Shown here: piece after piece, positions 8,867-17,206 of the stretch
How positions within the stretch are numbered: the first letter of the stretch is position 1
How the letters are laid out: each line of letters begins with the position of its first letter
Source: CAZWBR01 sp964632305
Lineage (GTDB): Bacteria > Bacteroidota > Bacteroidia > Bacteroidales > Prolixibacteraceae
NCBI GenBank assembly: GCA_964632305.1
Contig: CAZWBR010000048.1
Coordinates: 1-29,515, forward strand
DNA: 29,515 bases
Direction of reading: 5' to 3'
Made by a program: the position numbers and the translations under genes
The notes under the pieces: model-generated
The model's input: the letters and a program-made list of their open reading frames with translations, nothing else
What the model was told of the DNA's origin: nothing
The model's database searches: none

Positions 8867-9505
8867 ATGGAAGCAGTTGTTGAGCAGATTGTAGAATGGT
8901 ATATGATGCATATGAATTATTGGACGATCACGATCCTGATGGCCATCGAGAGTTCATTTATTCCGTTTCCTTCTGAAATTGTCATTCCGCCGGCGGCCTA
9001 CAAAGCTGCCAATGGAGAATTGAATATTTTTCTGGTCGTTATTTTTGGAACAATGGGTGCATTGATCGGCGCTCTGTTTAATTATTATTTCGCGAAATTT
9101 TTAGGACAAAAGTTAATATTGAAATTTGCCAATACCCGTTTGGCCCGAATGATGCTGGTTGACCGTTCGGCAATCGAGAAATCGGAAGAGTATTTCCGGA
9201 AACACGGAAAAACATCTACCCTTATTGGACGCTTCATCCCCGGCATCCGTCAATTGATTTCCCTTCCGGCCGGGTTAGCCGGAATGAACCTGAAGGATTT
9301 TTTGATCTATACGACGATCGGTTCTATGTCGTGGAATATTATACTGGCACTTCTGGGTTATTTCTTTTATTCTCAAAAAGAATTGCTGGACAAGTATTAT
9401 ACCGACCTCTCGATGATCCTGCTTGGATTAGGTGTCCTTTATGTCGCTTACCTGGTTTACAACGGGTTTAAGAAGCAAAAGGGAGAGGAGGCGGTGGAGG
9501 AATGA
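8867..9505 (+). CDS. DedA-family membrane protein
   Basis: 212 aa from ATG 8867; a TTG just upstream in the same frame is not needed. Several hydrophobic helices are seen, with the two DedA / SNARE-associated (VTT) signatures: ESSFIPFPSE at 28-37 and GRFIPGIRQLISLPAGLAGM at 121-140 (Arg122, Pro125, Arg128). Family members sit in the cytoplasmic membrane. Some are now known as flippases returning undecaprenyl phosphate or phosphatidylethanolamine across the membrane; others support proton-motive force and drug tolerance. Which substrate applies here cannot be told. It stands alone, divergent from the ECF sigma gene, and is followed by short repeats rather than a clear terminator. Confidence 0.9.
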   Translation: MEAVVEQIVEWYMMHMNYWTITILMAIESSFIPFPSEIVIPPAAYKAANGELNIFLVVIFGTMGALIGALFNYYFAKFLGQKLILKFANTRLARMMLVDRSAIEKSEEYFRKHGKTSTLIGRFIPGIRQLISLPAGLAGMNLKDFLIYTTIGSMSWNIILALLGYFFYSQKELLDKYYTDLSMILLGLGVLYVAYLVYNGFKKQKGEEAVEE

Positions 9506-9512
9506 TTGGAAC

Positions 9513-9545
9513 AGGTATCAAGTATCAGGTATCAAGTATCAAGAC
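9513..9545. repeat. 7-nt-phased tandem repeat (GTATCA type)
   Basis: AGGTATCAAGTATC occurs twice head to tail (9513-9526, 9527-9540), and each half is a variant of the same heptamer. A related inverted form occurs at 26129-26170. Confidence 0.75.
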
Positions 9546-9682
9546 AAAACGAGAGTCATTAGCCGGGTAGTTCCGCCGTAGCGGCGGCCCTGCGTGGCTG
9601 CCCGTGTATGAAAAATGGATGACGGGCGACTGGGCGATCCCAATAGCTTCGGATAAAGAGATTTGATACCATACCGATTCCT

Positions 9683-9798
9683 GTCCCATAAGGGAAAGAT
9701 ATTGTTGGATAATGACCTCCCCTTAAAATATTATGTCCCGTAGGGACAGAATATTGGTAGAAAGAGCGACCACCCCCCTGCCGGAGTCCCGTAGGGAC
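9683..9798. repeat. cluster of GTCCCGTAGGGAC palindromes
   Basis: Two identical 13-bp palindromes (9735-9747 and 9786-9798) and a variant GTCCCATAAGGGAA (9683-9696). They sit in the 319-bp gap between the DedA gene and the next gene and resemble REP-like intergenic repeats common in Bacteroidota. The rest of 9546-9824 also contains a small GC-rich hairpin (CCGCCGTAGCGGCGG, near 9571) and no gene. Confidence 0.8.
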
Positions 9799-9824
9799 GG
9801 CACATCTTGAATTTTCCTTTGCCT

Positions 9825-10454
9825 TCAGAGCCTAAAAAATTTATCGTCGGACCAGGCGGAAGCATCTTTCCGGCGGAAGAAGAGCCAGAGAAAAGGGTGC
9901 TGCAGGGCCTGCTGCGGCGTTAGCTGAAGATGATACGATCGGGCGGCGCGGTTCACCCCGGAGGCGACCAGCCGGGCCGCATTGGGGTCGTTGGTCACGA
10001 CGAGGCAAAGTTCGTCGTCGGGGTTTTCCTGGCTGGTAGAGCAGTAGGGGTCCCAACTCACCATCACATCAGTGGATTGGTCGGGTAGCCGTTCGGCCAG
10101 CAGCTGTTGTGGCAACGCGATTGGGCCACACGAGAAATGAAGCAGGCTCTCATCAGTCAGCACGCCCTGTTGGCCAAAAGCCGGCAGGTTGGCTTTCACA
10201 AAGAGGTTATAACCGGTCATTTTCGGCGTGGCGGAGAGTCTCCAGATCGGCTCGACAAACTCCTTTTTCATTGACCGATAGAAGCTGTTCACCCCGCCAA
10301 AGCGCAGGCGATGTTCTTTTTGTTTTTCGCTCCACTGATCGGGGCGCCTTCTGGCGGGAGCTATTCTGACGATCGTCTCGTCGTCGTAAGGGACGAAGAC
10401 TACGTTACCCACCTTACCTTTAAGTTGTATCCCAATACCCGTTGTTCGTGCCAT
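9825..10454 (-). CDS. DUF6266-type protein of unknown function
   Basis: 209 aa. The N-terminus (GIQLKGKVGNVVFVPYDDETIVRIAP) is followed by a basic stretch with SEKQKEHRLRF and later GYNLFVKANLPAF. This pattern of a GKVGN motif, a short beta region, then TEKQ..R..F is that of DUF6266 proteins, found widely in Bacteroidota with no known role. No signal peptide or membrane helix is seen. Codon use is GC-richer than that of the neighbouring SusC operon. The gene is isolated among repeats and has a striking 11-nt-phased repeat array about 35 bp before its start. The family match is from memory of the pattern. Start at ATG 10454 keeps the whole N-terminal motif. Confidence 0.65.
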   Translation of the reverse strand: MARTTGIGIQLKGKVGNVVFVPYDDETIVRIAPARRRPDQWSEKQKEHRLRFGGVNSFYRSMKKEFVEPIWRLSATPKMTGYNLFVKANLPAFGQQGVLTDESLLHFSCGPIALPQQLLAERLPDQSTDVMVSWDPYCSTSQENPDDELCLVVTNDPNAARLVASGVNRAARSYHLQLTPQQALQHPFLWLFFRRKDASAWSDDKFFRL

Positions 10455-10489
10455 AGTTGCTGTTCGGTGTTATGATCTCCAAACTTCAT

Positions 10490-10559
10490 CTAAGGTTACA
10501 CTAAGGTTGCTGTAAGTTAGCTTACAGTAACCTTACAGAAAGCTTAGAGAAAGCTTAGA
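10490..10559. repeat. degenerate 11-nt tandem repeat array upstream of the DUF6266 gene
   Basis: Six consecutive 11-nt units with shifting sequence, for example CTAAGGTTACA, CTAAGGTTGCT, TACAGAAAGCT, TAGAGAAAGCT. The second half is roughly the inverse complement of the first: 10502-10516 and 10521-10535 form a 15-bp hairpin with one G-T mismatch. A second array of the same period is at 25904-25980. Confidence 0.75.
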
Positions 10560-10705
10560 CAAACTGCGACCCTTGCTCCCTGTCGGAGCGAAGGAAAGGC
10601 TACTTAAAATAAATTAAAATTCAGCATAAATTCAAAATATTCAGCAGAAAAGTTTAAATGTTAAAACCAGAACAGACAGGTTTTTTGGACTCTGTCAGCT
10701 TTGTC

Positions 10706-10744
10706 AAAAAAAAAAGCCGTCCAGTTTGATCTGGACGGCTTTTA
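10706..10744 (-). terminator. strong (bidirectional) intrinsic terminator
   Basis: GCCGTCCAG (10716-10724) and CTGGACGGC (10731-10739) form a perfect 9-bp stem with loop TTTGAT. Ten T follow on the minus strand and four on the plus strand. It lies 20 nt after the stop of the minus-strand remnant at 10764. Confidence 0.85.
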
Positions 10745-10763
10745 ATGCAATCGTTAACAACGA

Positions 10764-10871
10764 TTAATTTTTTGTAAATGTGAAGTTATTTTTCCCAAAG
10801 GAACCTTCATCAACGGTAATCTCGAATAACAATGAAAAGGAAGCAAAAATCTTGTCAAAACGAATCTTCGT
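10764..10871 (-). pseudogene. 3' remnant of a possible lipoprotein gene
   Basis: About 35 codons open on the minus strand, with an in-frame stop just upstream, end in LFEITVDEGSFGKNNFTFTKN and a TAA at 10764-10766. The pattern of final strands is like the end of the lipoprotein at 11317 (AFTISIPDANYSTTAVFTMI). A proper terminator follows. I infer the tail of a former fourth gene of the SusC operon; the match is short, so confidence is modest. Confidence 0.35.
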
Positions 10872-11044
10872 TCAGTCGTTTTGACGATCCACGCATTCGC
10901 AACGGGCCGGTGCCTCCTTTCACGATTAAAATGGTGGTATCGTTTGAAGTGCCATAGACTTATGATTATACCATTTTACTGCTGGCAGCTCCTAACTTTA
11001 AGGAGATTTGCTTAGAAAACAAATATGTCGACGGTGGTACATAA
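10832..11044 (+). pseudogene. broken plus-strand ORF, unknown
   Basis: An ATG at 10832 opens 41 codons (containing RFDDPRIRNGPVPPFTIKMVVSFEVP) to a TAG at 10955-10957. The same frame then continues for 28 codons (LLLAAPNFKEICLENKYVDGGT) to TAA 11042. This could be a gene with an in-frame stop, perhaps a mobile-element remnant, or chance. It overlaps the opposite-strand remnant, so both cannot be intact genes. No other gene is seen in 10872-11219. Confidence 0.2.
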
Positions 11045-11219
11045 TACTCTGAAGGAATTGAATGTTTATCACAGCCAGTCCAATTCTTGGTGAGTAAGTT
11101 GCTATTCCATAAACACTAAAGATGTTCACCATTTTCTGTCTGATTTCTTTTTGGGAAAATAGGTTGTTTAGGTTACCAAGAATTATGGTTCTCGTCTGGA
11201 ACTTATTAAATATCTCGAT

Positions 11220-11256
11220 AAAAAGAAGGACGCAATCAAATTAGATTGCGTCCTTC
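11220..11256 (-). terminator. terminator of the SusC-SusD-lipoprotein operon
   Basis: GAAGGACGCAATC (11225-11237) and GATTGCGTCCTTC (11244-11256) make a perfect 13-bp stem with a 6-nt loop. It is followed on the minus strand by a short T-run (A 11220-11224). It is 61 nt past the stop of the last operon gene. A smaller hairpin (TAATCCT / AGGATTA, 11276-11297) lies between. Confidence 0.88.
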
Positions 11257-11316
11257 ACTGTTATTCATTTTTATCTAATCCTGCAACTATAGGATTAGTC
11301 AAAATTCATATACTTT

Positions 11317-12126
11317 TTATTCTCTGATCATGGTAAAAACAGCTGTAGTGCTATAATTTGCATCAGGAATCGAAATGGTAAAAGCCATGTTATAACTTCC
11401 TTCACAAGAGTTAAATGAGCCAGTACCTTCATAGTATATTGGGCCAGAGCCCCATGCATCTGATGAAATAATTTGATTTTCAACTGTTACATTAAAAGTG
11501 GCTGGATCAATAACCATTTTCAGAGGTCCATTATCTTCAACCAATCCTTCTCCACCGGTAACTTCTAATCCTGAAACATATACAATGTATGGGTCTGTTT
11601 CATCGATAGCAATCGAAATCTTACCTACAACAGTTGCATACCAGGTACTGATAACAGCATATGAGCCATTCGATAGGCTTGGGTCATATGCGCAAGGAAG
11701 TTTGATCTGGACATAAGCGAGAGAGCGGGTTGAAATCTCTTGAGAAGTGGTAATAACATAGATATAAAATGAAGTTCCAAGACTTACGTCGCTTTCAGAA
11801 ATTTTCAGTGCTGCCAATATTTCCGGGGCGGTTATTTTAATGGTGGCCGGGAAGGATTGAATTTTACCAATGACCCCGGTTTTCCCTTCATAAACGACTT
11901 GAATTTCCGCATCGTCAACAACATCCCCTTCCATTAAGTCAACAGTGAAATTTACAAAGCTGCTTTCTTTCAAATCAGAGAAGACAGGAGATGCCGGAGT
12001 TATTTGTGAAATAACAGGCGCAACGGCTATTCCCCGCAAACCTACTAAGGTTTCGTTCGTATCTTCACATCCCCCGAATAATAAGGCAAGTGCAAAGAAA
12101 AAAGTTATTATATTTATCTGTTTCAT
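11317..12126 (-). CDS. surface lipoprotein of the SusC/D operon, unknown function
   Basis: 269 aa. The signal peptide ends in a lipobox (LLFGGC, Cys20), so it is exported and lipidated; acidic residues right after the Cys (EDTNE) fit a Bacteroidota surface-export signal. The rest is beta-rich: an N-terminal part that reads like an Ig-like or PKD-type fold (about 35-135), then a C-terminal beta domain with two Cys (CAYDPS and SCEGSY). No catalytic motif is seen. It is the third gene after susC and susD homologues, 21 bp after the SusD stop, and before the operon terminator. By analogy with SusE/F it may bind ligand at the cell surface; that is inference from position. Confidence 0.8.
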   Translation of the reverse strand: MKQINIITFFFALALLFGGCEDTNETLVGLRGIAVAPVISQITPASPVFSDLKESSFVNFTVDLMEGDVVDDAEIQVVYEGKTGVIGKIQSFPATIKITAPEILAALKISESDVSLGTSFYIYVITTSQEISTRSLAYVQIKLPCAYDPSLSNGSYAVISTWYATVVGKISIAIDETDPYIVYVSGLEVTGGEGLVEDNGPLKMVIDPATFNVTVENQIISSDAWGSGPIYYEGTGSFNSCEGSYNMAFTISIPDANYSTTAVFTMIRE

Positions 12127-12147
12127 AACTAGTAAATATTTAATTGA

Positions 12148-13605
12148 TTAACGAGTGCCACCGGCCCACCATACGTTCTCAGTATATACATAACTTCCGT
12201 CGCCATAAGCGCTGCGCACATTTTCATTTGTGGTAACATCTTCCGATCCGTAGGTAAAACGTAATGGGAATTTGTTGTTGTTTAATGGATTATCCAGTTG
12301 AATGAGATTTTCACCCATGGCTTTCAAACGGCGGATATCATTATAAGCCTCGATCGACTCCTCTTCAAAGAAGGCGATGTACTTCTGAACCATAATCTCT
12401 TTCAGCGTTGCTGCCTGAGACGTCAAACGGGGTGCGATCTCATCTTCGTAATAGGCGGCAGCATCTGCGGCTTTAACTCCTACATTTTCTTTCACGCAGG
12501 CGGCGATAATTCCATTCTTCAAGGCAACCTTGGCGTTGTCCAGGTCGTTCTTGCGGGCGTAAGCCTCTGCTTTCAGGAATTCAATTTCGTGATAGCTCAA
12601 CAGATAAGTAGGAGCTGTCAAAGAGCTGAGGGCTGAAATTCCATAGTGTCCCTGAGTTTCTGTCGGAGTTCCATTCGGAGCAAAAACAAGATCTCCTTCC
12701 TCAGCGAACGGCTTAAAGAATATAGTATCGCGAGGGTCTTCGCGAGCAATCAATTTATTGTGTAAGCTGGTGCTGGCGCCAAAATAGTTGCGGTCCAAAA
12801 AGAATTGCTGGAACGGGCTCTTGGTTGTATTGCCGTTGTAGTTGTACTGGCACTGCTCGGCAGCGCTGGTAAAGGAGGCGTTTGCATAGGAGATTACTTT
12901 ATCGTAATCGGGGGCCACTTTCGACATTCTCATCGTATAGCGTGCTTTCAAACCATTGGCGAATTTAATCCACTTGGCTACACTGGCTGCATCACCACCA
13001 TAGATAAAATCTTGTTTTCCCAACAATGTGAAGGTGGTCTCCTTGGCAAGGTTTGTAGTTGCCTCATCCAGTAACTTGAAGATCTCTGTGTAGATGTCCT
13101 TTTGTTTATCCAGTTTCGGGGTGAAGATAACTCCGGGCTGGAGGGCTTCCGTCCACGGCACATCACCCATCACATCGGTCAGAATGGCCAGATTATAGGC
13201 CGTCAAAGCCTGGGCAATACCCAACATACGGTAATTCCCTTCTTCAGATCCGCCTTCAGAGCATTTGCCGATAATGGTCTTCAGATTCAACAGGGTCTGA
13301 TAGACGGAGTTCCAGGAGTTGTTGTAGGTAGTACTGCTGATGGGCTCGTTGATCCTGATCTCAGCATCATACAATTGATTGAAGATCCCGACATTGTGTT
13401 CCACATAACAGGAGGCGTAAAAGGCAAGATCGCTGCCGGTGACACTGAATGCTGTACTGGTCATGACATCTGAGATGATCAGGCTGGAAGAAACATCTGT
13501 CGGATCGTTGACGTTTTTGTTGATTTCATCCATGGTATCTTCCGAGCAGGAAGCAACTACCACAGCACAACATACAAATATTAATTTATTAATATATTTT
13601 TTCAT
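12148..13605 (-). CDS. SusD/RagB-family nutrient-binding lipoprotein (SusD-like_2 type)
   Basis: 485 aa. Signal peptide with lipobox VVVASC (Cys20) followed by SEDTMDE. The body is TPR-like alpha-helical, with SusD features: the Tyr/Trp-rich N-terminal helix region, ALTAYNLAILTDVMGDVPWTEAL, and a C-terminal YIAFFEEESIEAYNDIRRLKAMG segment near residue 415. The pattern is closer to the SusD-like_2 subfamily than to starch-type SusD. It forms the lid over the SusC channel and captures substrate at the cell surface. It is 17 bp from the SusC stop, so cotranscribed. No glycoside hydrolase or peptidase gene is adjacent, so the substrate cannot be guessed. Confidence 0.93.
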   Translation of the reverse strand: MKKYINKLIFVCCAVVVASCSEDTMDEINKNVNDPTDVSSSLIISDVMTSTAFSVTGSDLAFYASCYVEHNVGIFNQLYDAEIRINEPISSTTYNNSWNSVYQTLLNLKTIIGKCSEGGSEEGNYRMLGIAQALTAYNLAILTDVMGDVPWTEALQPGVIFTPKLDKQKDIYTEIFKLLDEATTNLAKETTFTLLGKQDFIYGGDAASVAKWIKFANGLKARYTMRMSKVAPDYDKVISYANASFTSAAEQCQYNYNGNTTKSPFQQFFLDRNYFGASTSLHNKLIAREDPRDTIFFKPFAEEGDLVFAPNGTPTETQGHYGISALSSLTAPTYLLSYHEIEFLKAEAYARKNDLDNAKVALKNGIIAACVKENVGVKAADAAAYYEDEIAPRLTSQAATLKEIMVQKYIAFFEEESIEAYNDIRRLKAMGENLIQLDNPLNNNKFPLRFTYGSEDVTTNENVRSAYGDGSYVYTENVWWAGGTR

Positions 13606-13622
13606 AATCTACTGCTATTTTA

Positions 13623-16600
13623 TTAGAATTTCACATCAATTCCAAATCCGTAACTGGTTGCCTGCGGTAAGGTGAAGCGCTCGAAGCCCCCTGCGATGTT
13701 GTTATTCCCTTGTGAACTTTCAGGGTCAAAATTGTCAAGTTCTGTCCAGAGCAGGATATTTCTTGCAAAGGTGGATACCGAAACATTTACTTTCGGAATG
13801 ATTTTTTTCGGAATAGAATATTTCAACGATATTTCCCGCAGTTTAACGAAAGAGTTCCCGTGAATATAGTATTCATCAATACCTCCCAGGACATCGGAGA
13901 AGAGGGTTTGATAAGCTTGGGGGTCGCCGGCACCACCGCGCACGATGTCGTTAGGCGAGCCATCAGCCTTAAATCCCTGATAGATGAAGGTCGATTCACG
14001 ATCTTCGGTACGAGCTGACATACCGTACGAGTCTAATAAGCCGTTTGAACCGGAATACATATGTCCTCCGTTTTTCCATTCAAAGACAGCGCTAAGTGAT
14101 AGATCTTTATACGAGAATGTTGACGAACCTCCGAGAATGAAATCAGGAGATACTGCGCCTAATACTCCGGGTTCTCCGGCCATCGGCATCCCGTAATCAG
14201 CGTCATTCGGGTTTTCGTTGACCAAAATCTGGCCTTTGTCATTTTTCTTGTACTGGGCACCATAGATAACCGGATAGGTATCGCCGATACCAGCTCTTAC
14301 CTGAGGAGTAGTAAATCCGCCGAGGAAGATGCTTTCAACACCGGGAGCTAATTCATCGACCATGTTATCAATCTTCGAGTAGTTGACATTGAGGTCCCAG
14401 GTGAAATTTCTGGTTGAGATTGGAGTTAAATAAAGAACCACTTCATGACTATTGGTATGAACGCGTCCGCCGTTCATCATCAGGCTGGAGGCTCCGGTAG
14501 ATCCGGCAAGCGGTACCTGGAAGATCTGGTCTTCGACATTCTGACGTGAGTAGGTATAATCGATACCGAAGCGGTTTTTAAACATCTTCAGGTTAACCCC
14601 GAATTCATACGATTTTGTATTCTGCGGTTTCAGGGCAGGGTCATACAATACATTGTTCGGAATGTAAGCGTTGACTCCTTCAATTGGGTAAGAGATGGGT
14701 TCTCCGGACCAGAAACCACCGCCATAATTGGGTTTCGTGAAATAATTTTCCAGGTAGGTACCTGCCTGACCAACTTCGGCATAGGATCCTCTGATCTTGG
14801 CGAAACTCAGCCAGTCAATCTGTTTCATGAATTCCAGTTCTGAGGCAATAAAACCCAATGAAACGCTGGGATAGAAGAATGACCTGTTGCCGCGGGGCAT
14901 TGAGGAGGCAATGTCGTTACGTCCGGTTGCATTCAGGAAAAGCATCTCTTTCCAAGATAACGACAAACTGCTAAAGAAACCTACCGTCCTGTTCTGATTC
15001 TGTGCTTCTGATGCAGTTACCGTATTGGCATTGTTAATATGATTCCAGCCACCGAAATTAAATTCCTGTCCGTACTGCTCGTAGGTCTTGGTGCGATTAT
15101 GATCAAGTTCATTACCTAATATCACATTCAGTTGAAGATCGCTGCTTATTTTCCAGTCGTAATTGGCTGTCAACAGGGAGTTATAGGTAATATCTGTTAC
15201 CCCGTAGTTTTTGATCTCGCCCGTTTTACCTTTACTTCCATAGCCAAAGATGTCCTGGAAATGAGTGGTATAGGTGTCAACTCCCAATTGATATTTGACA
15301 GTTAACTTCATATCTTCTGTAAAGGCAGTATTAAATTCAATATAGCCATTTCCGAAGAAACGGTTGGTCTCTTCGTTAAAGGTGTTGTTTTGCTGAATCC
15401 AATAAGGGTTATCGAAAGTCAAAGTGCGGTAATAGTTCTGAGTATATGGATCTCCTGGAATGTGATAAGGAATTCCCTTCAGATTATAGCTGCTAGGGGC
15501 AGCCAATACACCGGCCAAAGATCCGTCGTTGGCACCGCTCAATTTATCCAGAGATGTTTTAGCAAAATTGCCGTTGAACCCAACGGTGAAATTGTCATTC
15601 AGGATGCGTTCGGCAGCTGCCTTGGCATTCCATCTTTCCATTCCAGTATTCAGTGCAATACCGGTCTGATCGGTATAGCCTAAACCAAGAGAGAAACTCC
15701 CTTTATCATCGTTTTGGCTCACATTTAAGCCGGAAGTGGAGGTGAGGCCGGTTCTGTAATAGTCATCCCAGTTGTTATAGACCTGAGGTTTTACCCATGG
15801 ATCCAATCCTGCTTTTTCAAGCTGAGGCACTTTATACATTCCGGGATGTCCCTGGTTGTTTCCGCCATAAGAGGCATCATTCGGCAAATCGGTGATCTTA
15901 GGACCCCACGACGAGGACGAGTTGGTATAATTATCGTAAACGCCTTTTGAACCTTGTGCCCAGGTGGTTTGGTAGTCCGGTGTACGGGATACCTGTTCGA
16001 AACTGGTCGTTTGGGTTAAGCTAACTACCGGAGCCCCTTTCTTGACTCCTTTACCGCTTTTGGTGGTAATAATAACTACCCCATTGGAAGCTCTAAGCCC
16101 GTAAAGAGCGGCAGCAGCCTGTCCTTTTAATACGTTGATGCTTTCGATATCACTCGGGTTAATATCCAGTGCCCGGTTGGAGATATCGGCGCCTGTTACA
16201 CCGTCTCCGGTGCTATAAGAGGCCGTACTTGCAACTGGCATCCCATCAATAATATAAAGCGGAGTGTTATTGCCGGTAAAAGATCGCGAACCACGAATCA
16301 CAATTTGTGATGAGGCTCCGGGCATCCCGCTCGACATCTTTATATCGACACCTGCAACTTTACCCTGAAGGGCTTTAGAAAGATCCGAGGATCCGGTTTT
16401 CATTAATTCTTCCGAATTAACATCCTGATAGGCATAACCCAGAGTCTTGGCCTCTCGTTTAATCCCCATGGCTGTTACCACAACCTCGTTTACCGAAATA
16501 CTTTCCGATTTCATCACAATTTTGTAGCTTCTGGCTGAAGTGATTGGTACCTCAGAAGTCACCATTCCTACAAACGAAATCGACAGCGTTTGAGCATTTT

Positions 16601-16799
16601 CCGGAACTTTTAACGAAAACGCCCCTTCCATGTCAGTTACAGTCCCCAAAGTCGTGCCCTTCACAACAACGGAAGCGCCTGGAATGGTACTGCCGTCCTC
16701 GCTGGAAGTCACAACACCGGAGAGTTCCCTGGTCTGTGCAAATACTACTTGCATTCCTATGAAAGCCAGAAAAGCAAGTAACAGCGAAATTTTCTTCAT
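13623..16799 (-). CDS. SusC/RagA-family TonB-linked outer-membrane transporter
   Basis: 1058 aa. Signal peptide 1-21 (cleavage after FAQ). A carboxypeptidase-regulatory-like beta domain spans about 24-108 (LSGVVTSSEDGSTIPGASVVVKGTTLGTVTDMEG). The TonB plug at about 115-245 has KALQGKVAGVDI, IRGSRSF and PLYIIDGMPV, and a large 22-strand-type barrel follows to the C-terminal aromatic residue (GFGIDVKF). SusC proteins import oligomers or peptides across the outer membrane with energy from TonB-ExbBD, paired with the SusD lid encoded next. There is no N-terminal extra signalling (STN) domain, so no direct anti-sigma coupling is visible. First gene of a three-gene operon, with a 407-bp upstream region. 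Confidence 0.96.
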   Translation of the reverse strand: MKKISLLLAFLAFIGMQVVFAQTRELSGVVTSSEDGSTIPGASVVVKGTTLGTVTDMEGAFSLKVPENAQTLSISFVGMVTSEVPITSARSYKIVMKSESISVNEVVVTAMGIKREAKTLGYAYQDVNSEELMKTGSSDLSKALQGKVAGVDIKMSSGMPGASSQIVIRGSRSFTGNNTPLYIIDGMPVASTASYSTGDGVTGADISNRALDINPSDIESINVLKGQAAAALYGLRASNGVVIITTKSGKGVKKGAPVVSLTQTTSFEQVSRTPDYQTTWAQGSKGVYDNYTNSSSSWGPKITDLPNDASYGGNNQGHPGMYKVPQLEKAGLDPWVKPQVYNNWDDYYRTGLTSTSGLNVSQNDDKGSFSLGLGYTDQTGIALNTGMERWNAKAAAERILNDNFTVGFNGNFAKTSLDKLSGANDGSLAGVLAAPSSYNLKGIPYHIPGDPYTQNYYRTLTFDNPYWIQQNNTFNEETNRFFGNGYIEFNTAFTEDMKLTVKYQLGVDTYTTHFQDIFGYGSKGKTGEIKNYGVTDITYNSLLTANYDWKISSDLQLNVILGNELDHNRTKTYEQYGQEFNFGGWNHINNANTVTASEAQNQNRTVGFFSSLSLSWKEMLFLNATGRNDIASSMPRGNRSFFYPSVSLGFIASELEFMKQIDWLSFAKIRGSYAEVGQAGTYLENYFTKPNYGGGFWSGEPISYPIEGVNAYIPNNVLYDPALKPQNTKSYEFGVNLKMFKNRFGIDYTYSRQNVEDQIFQVPLAGSTGASSLMMNGGRVHTNSHEVVLYLTPISTRNFTWDLNVNYSKIDNMVDELAPGVESIFLGGFTTPQVRAGIGDTYPVIYGAQYKKNDKGQILVNENPNDADYGMPMAGEPGVLGAVSPDFILGGSSTFSYKDLSLSAVFEWKNGGHMYSGSNGLLDSYGMSARTEDRESTFIYQGFKADGSPNDIVRGGAGDPQAYQTLFSDVLGGIDEYYIHGNSFVKLREISLKYSIPKKIIPKVNVSVSTFARNILLWTELDNFDPESSQGNNNIAGGFERFTLPQATSYGFGIDVKF

Positions 16800-16820
16800 A
16801 GACTAAATTTTAATGTTTAA

Positions 16821-16849
16821 CAAAAATAAATAGAGATTAATTCAACAAA
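16821..16849 (-). promoter_or_regulatory. possible promoter of the susC-like operon
   Basis: On the minus strand TTTG (16846-16849), a 17-nt spacer, then TATTTTTG (16821-16828), about 22 nt before the ATG. The -7 element is a full match but the spacer is shorter than usual, so this is tentative. Confidence 0.35.
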
Positions 16850-17206
16850 TTAGTATTTAAAGTATCCAGAATAAACTTTTTTCAATGTTCTCAGCATCCT
16901 GCAACATGGCCAATCCCCCCGATTCTTAATGACAGGTCTTAAGAGATAGAAGCAAGTTTTTAATAAACTATCAACACAAATAACAAATTTGTTAAAAATT
17001 GTTGTCCAATGCAAATTTATTTAAAGAAAAATATTTCACAACAGCTTAAAAAAAACGTGAGATTACGTTAACATTTTATTAACTGACATTTATCATGTTT
17101 TTAAAGATCAATAAATTGGACGGGTTATCTATTTAATTAGATATCTGAATAGTAGTAACAGTGGTAAGACGGTCGGAAAAAGTTATGTAGAATGAATAAA
17201 AATTAA
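16850..17206. other. AT-rich upstream region of the susC-like operon
   Basis: About 350 bp with no ORF. It holds a small inverted repeat GTTAA-N7-TTAAC near 17069-17085 that might be a regulator site. Otherwise I see nothing distinctive, and no terminator I can support for a plus-strand gene. Confidence 0.3.
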
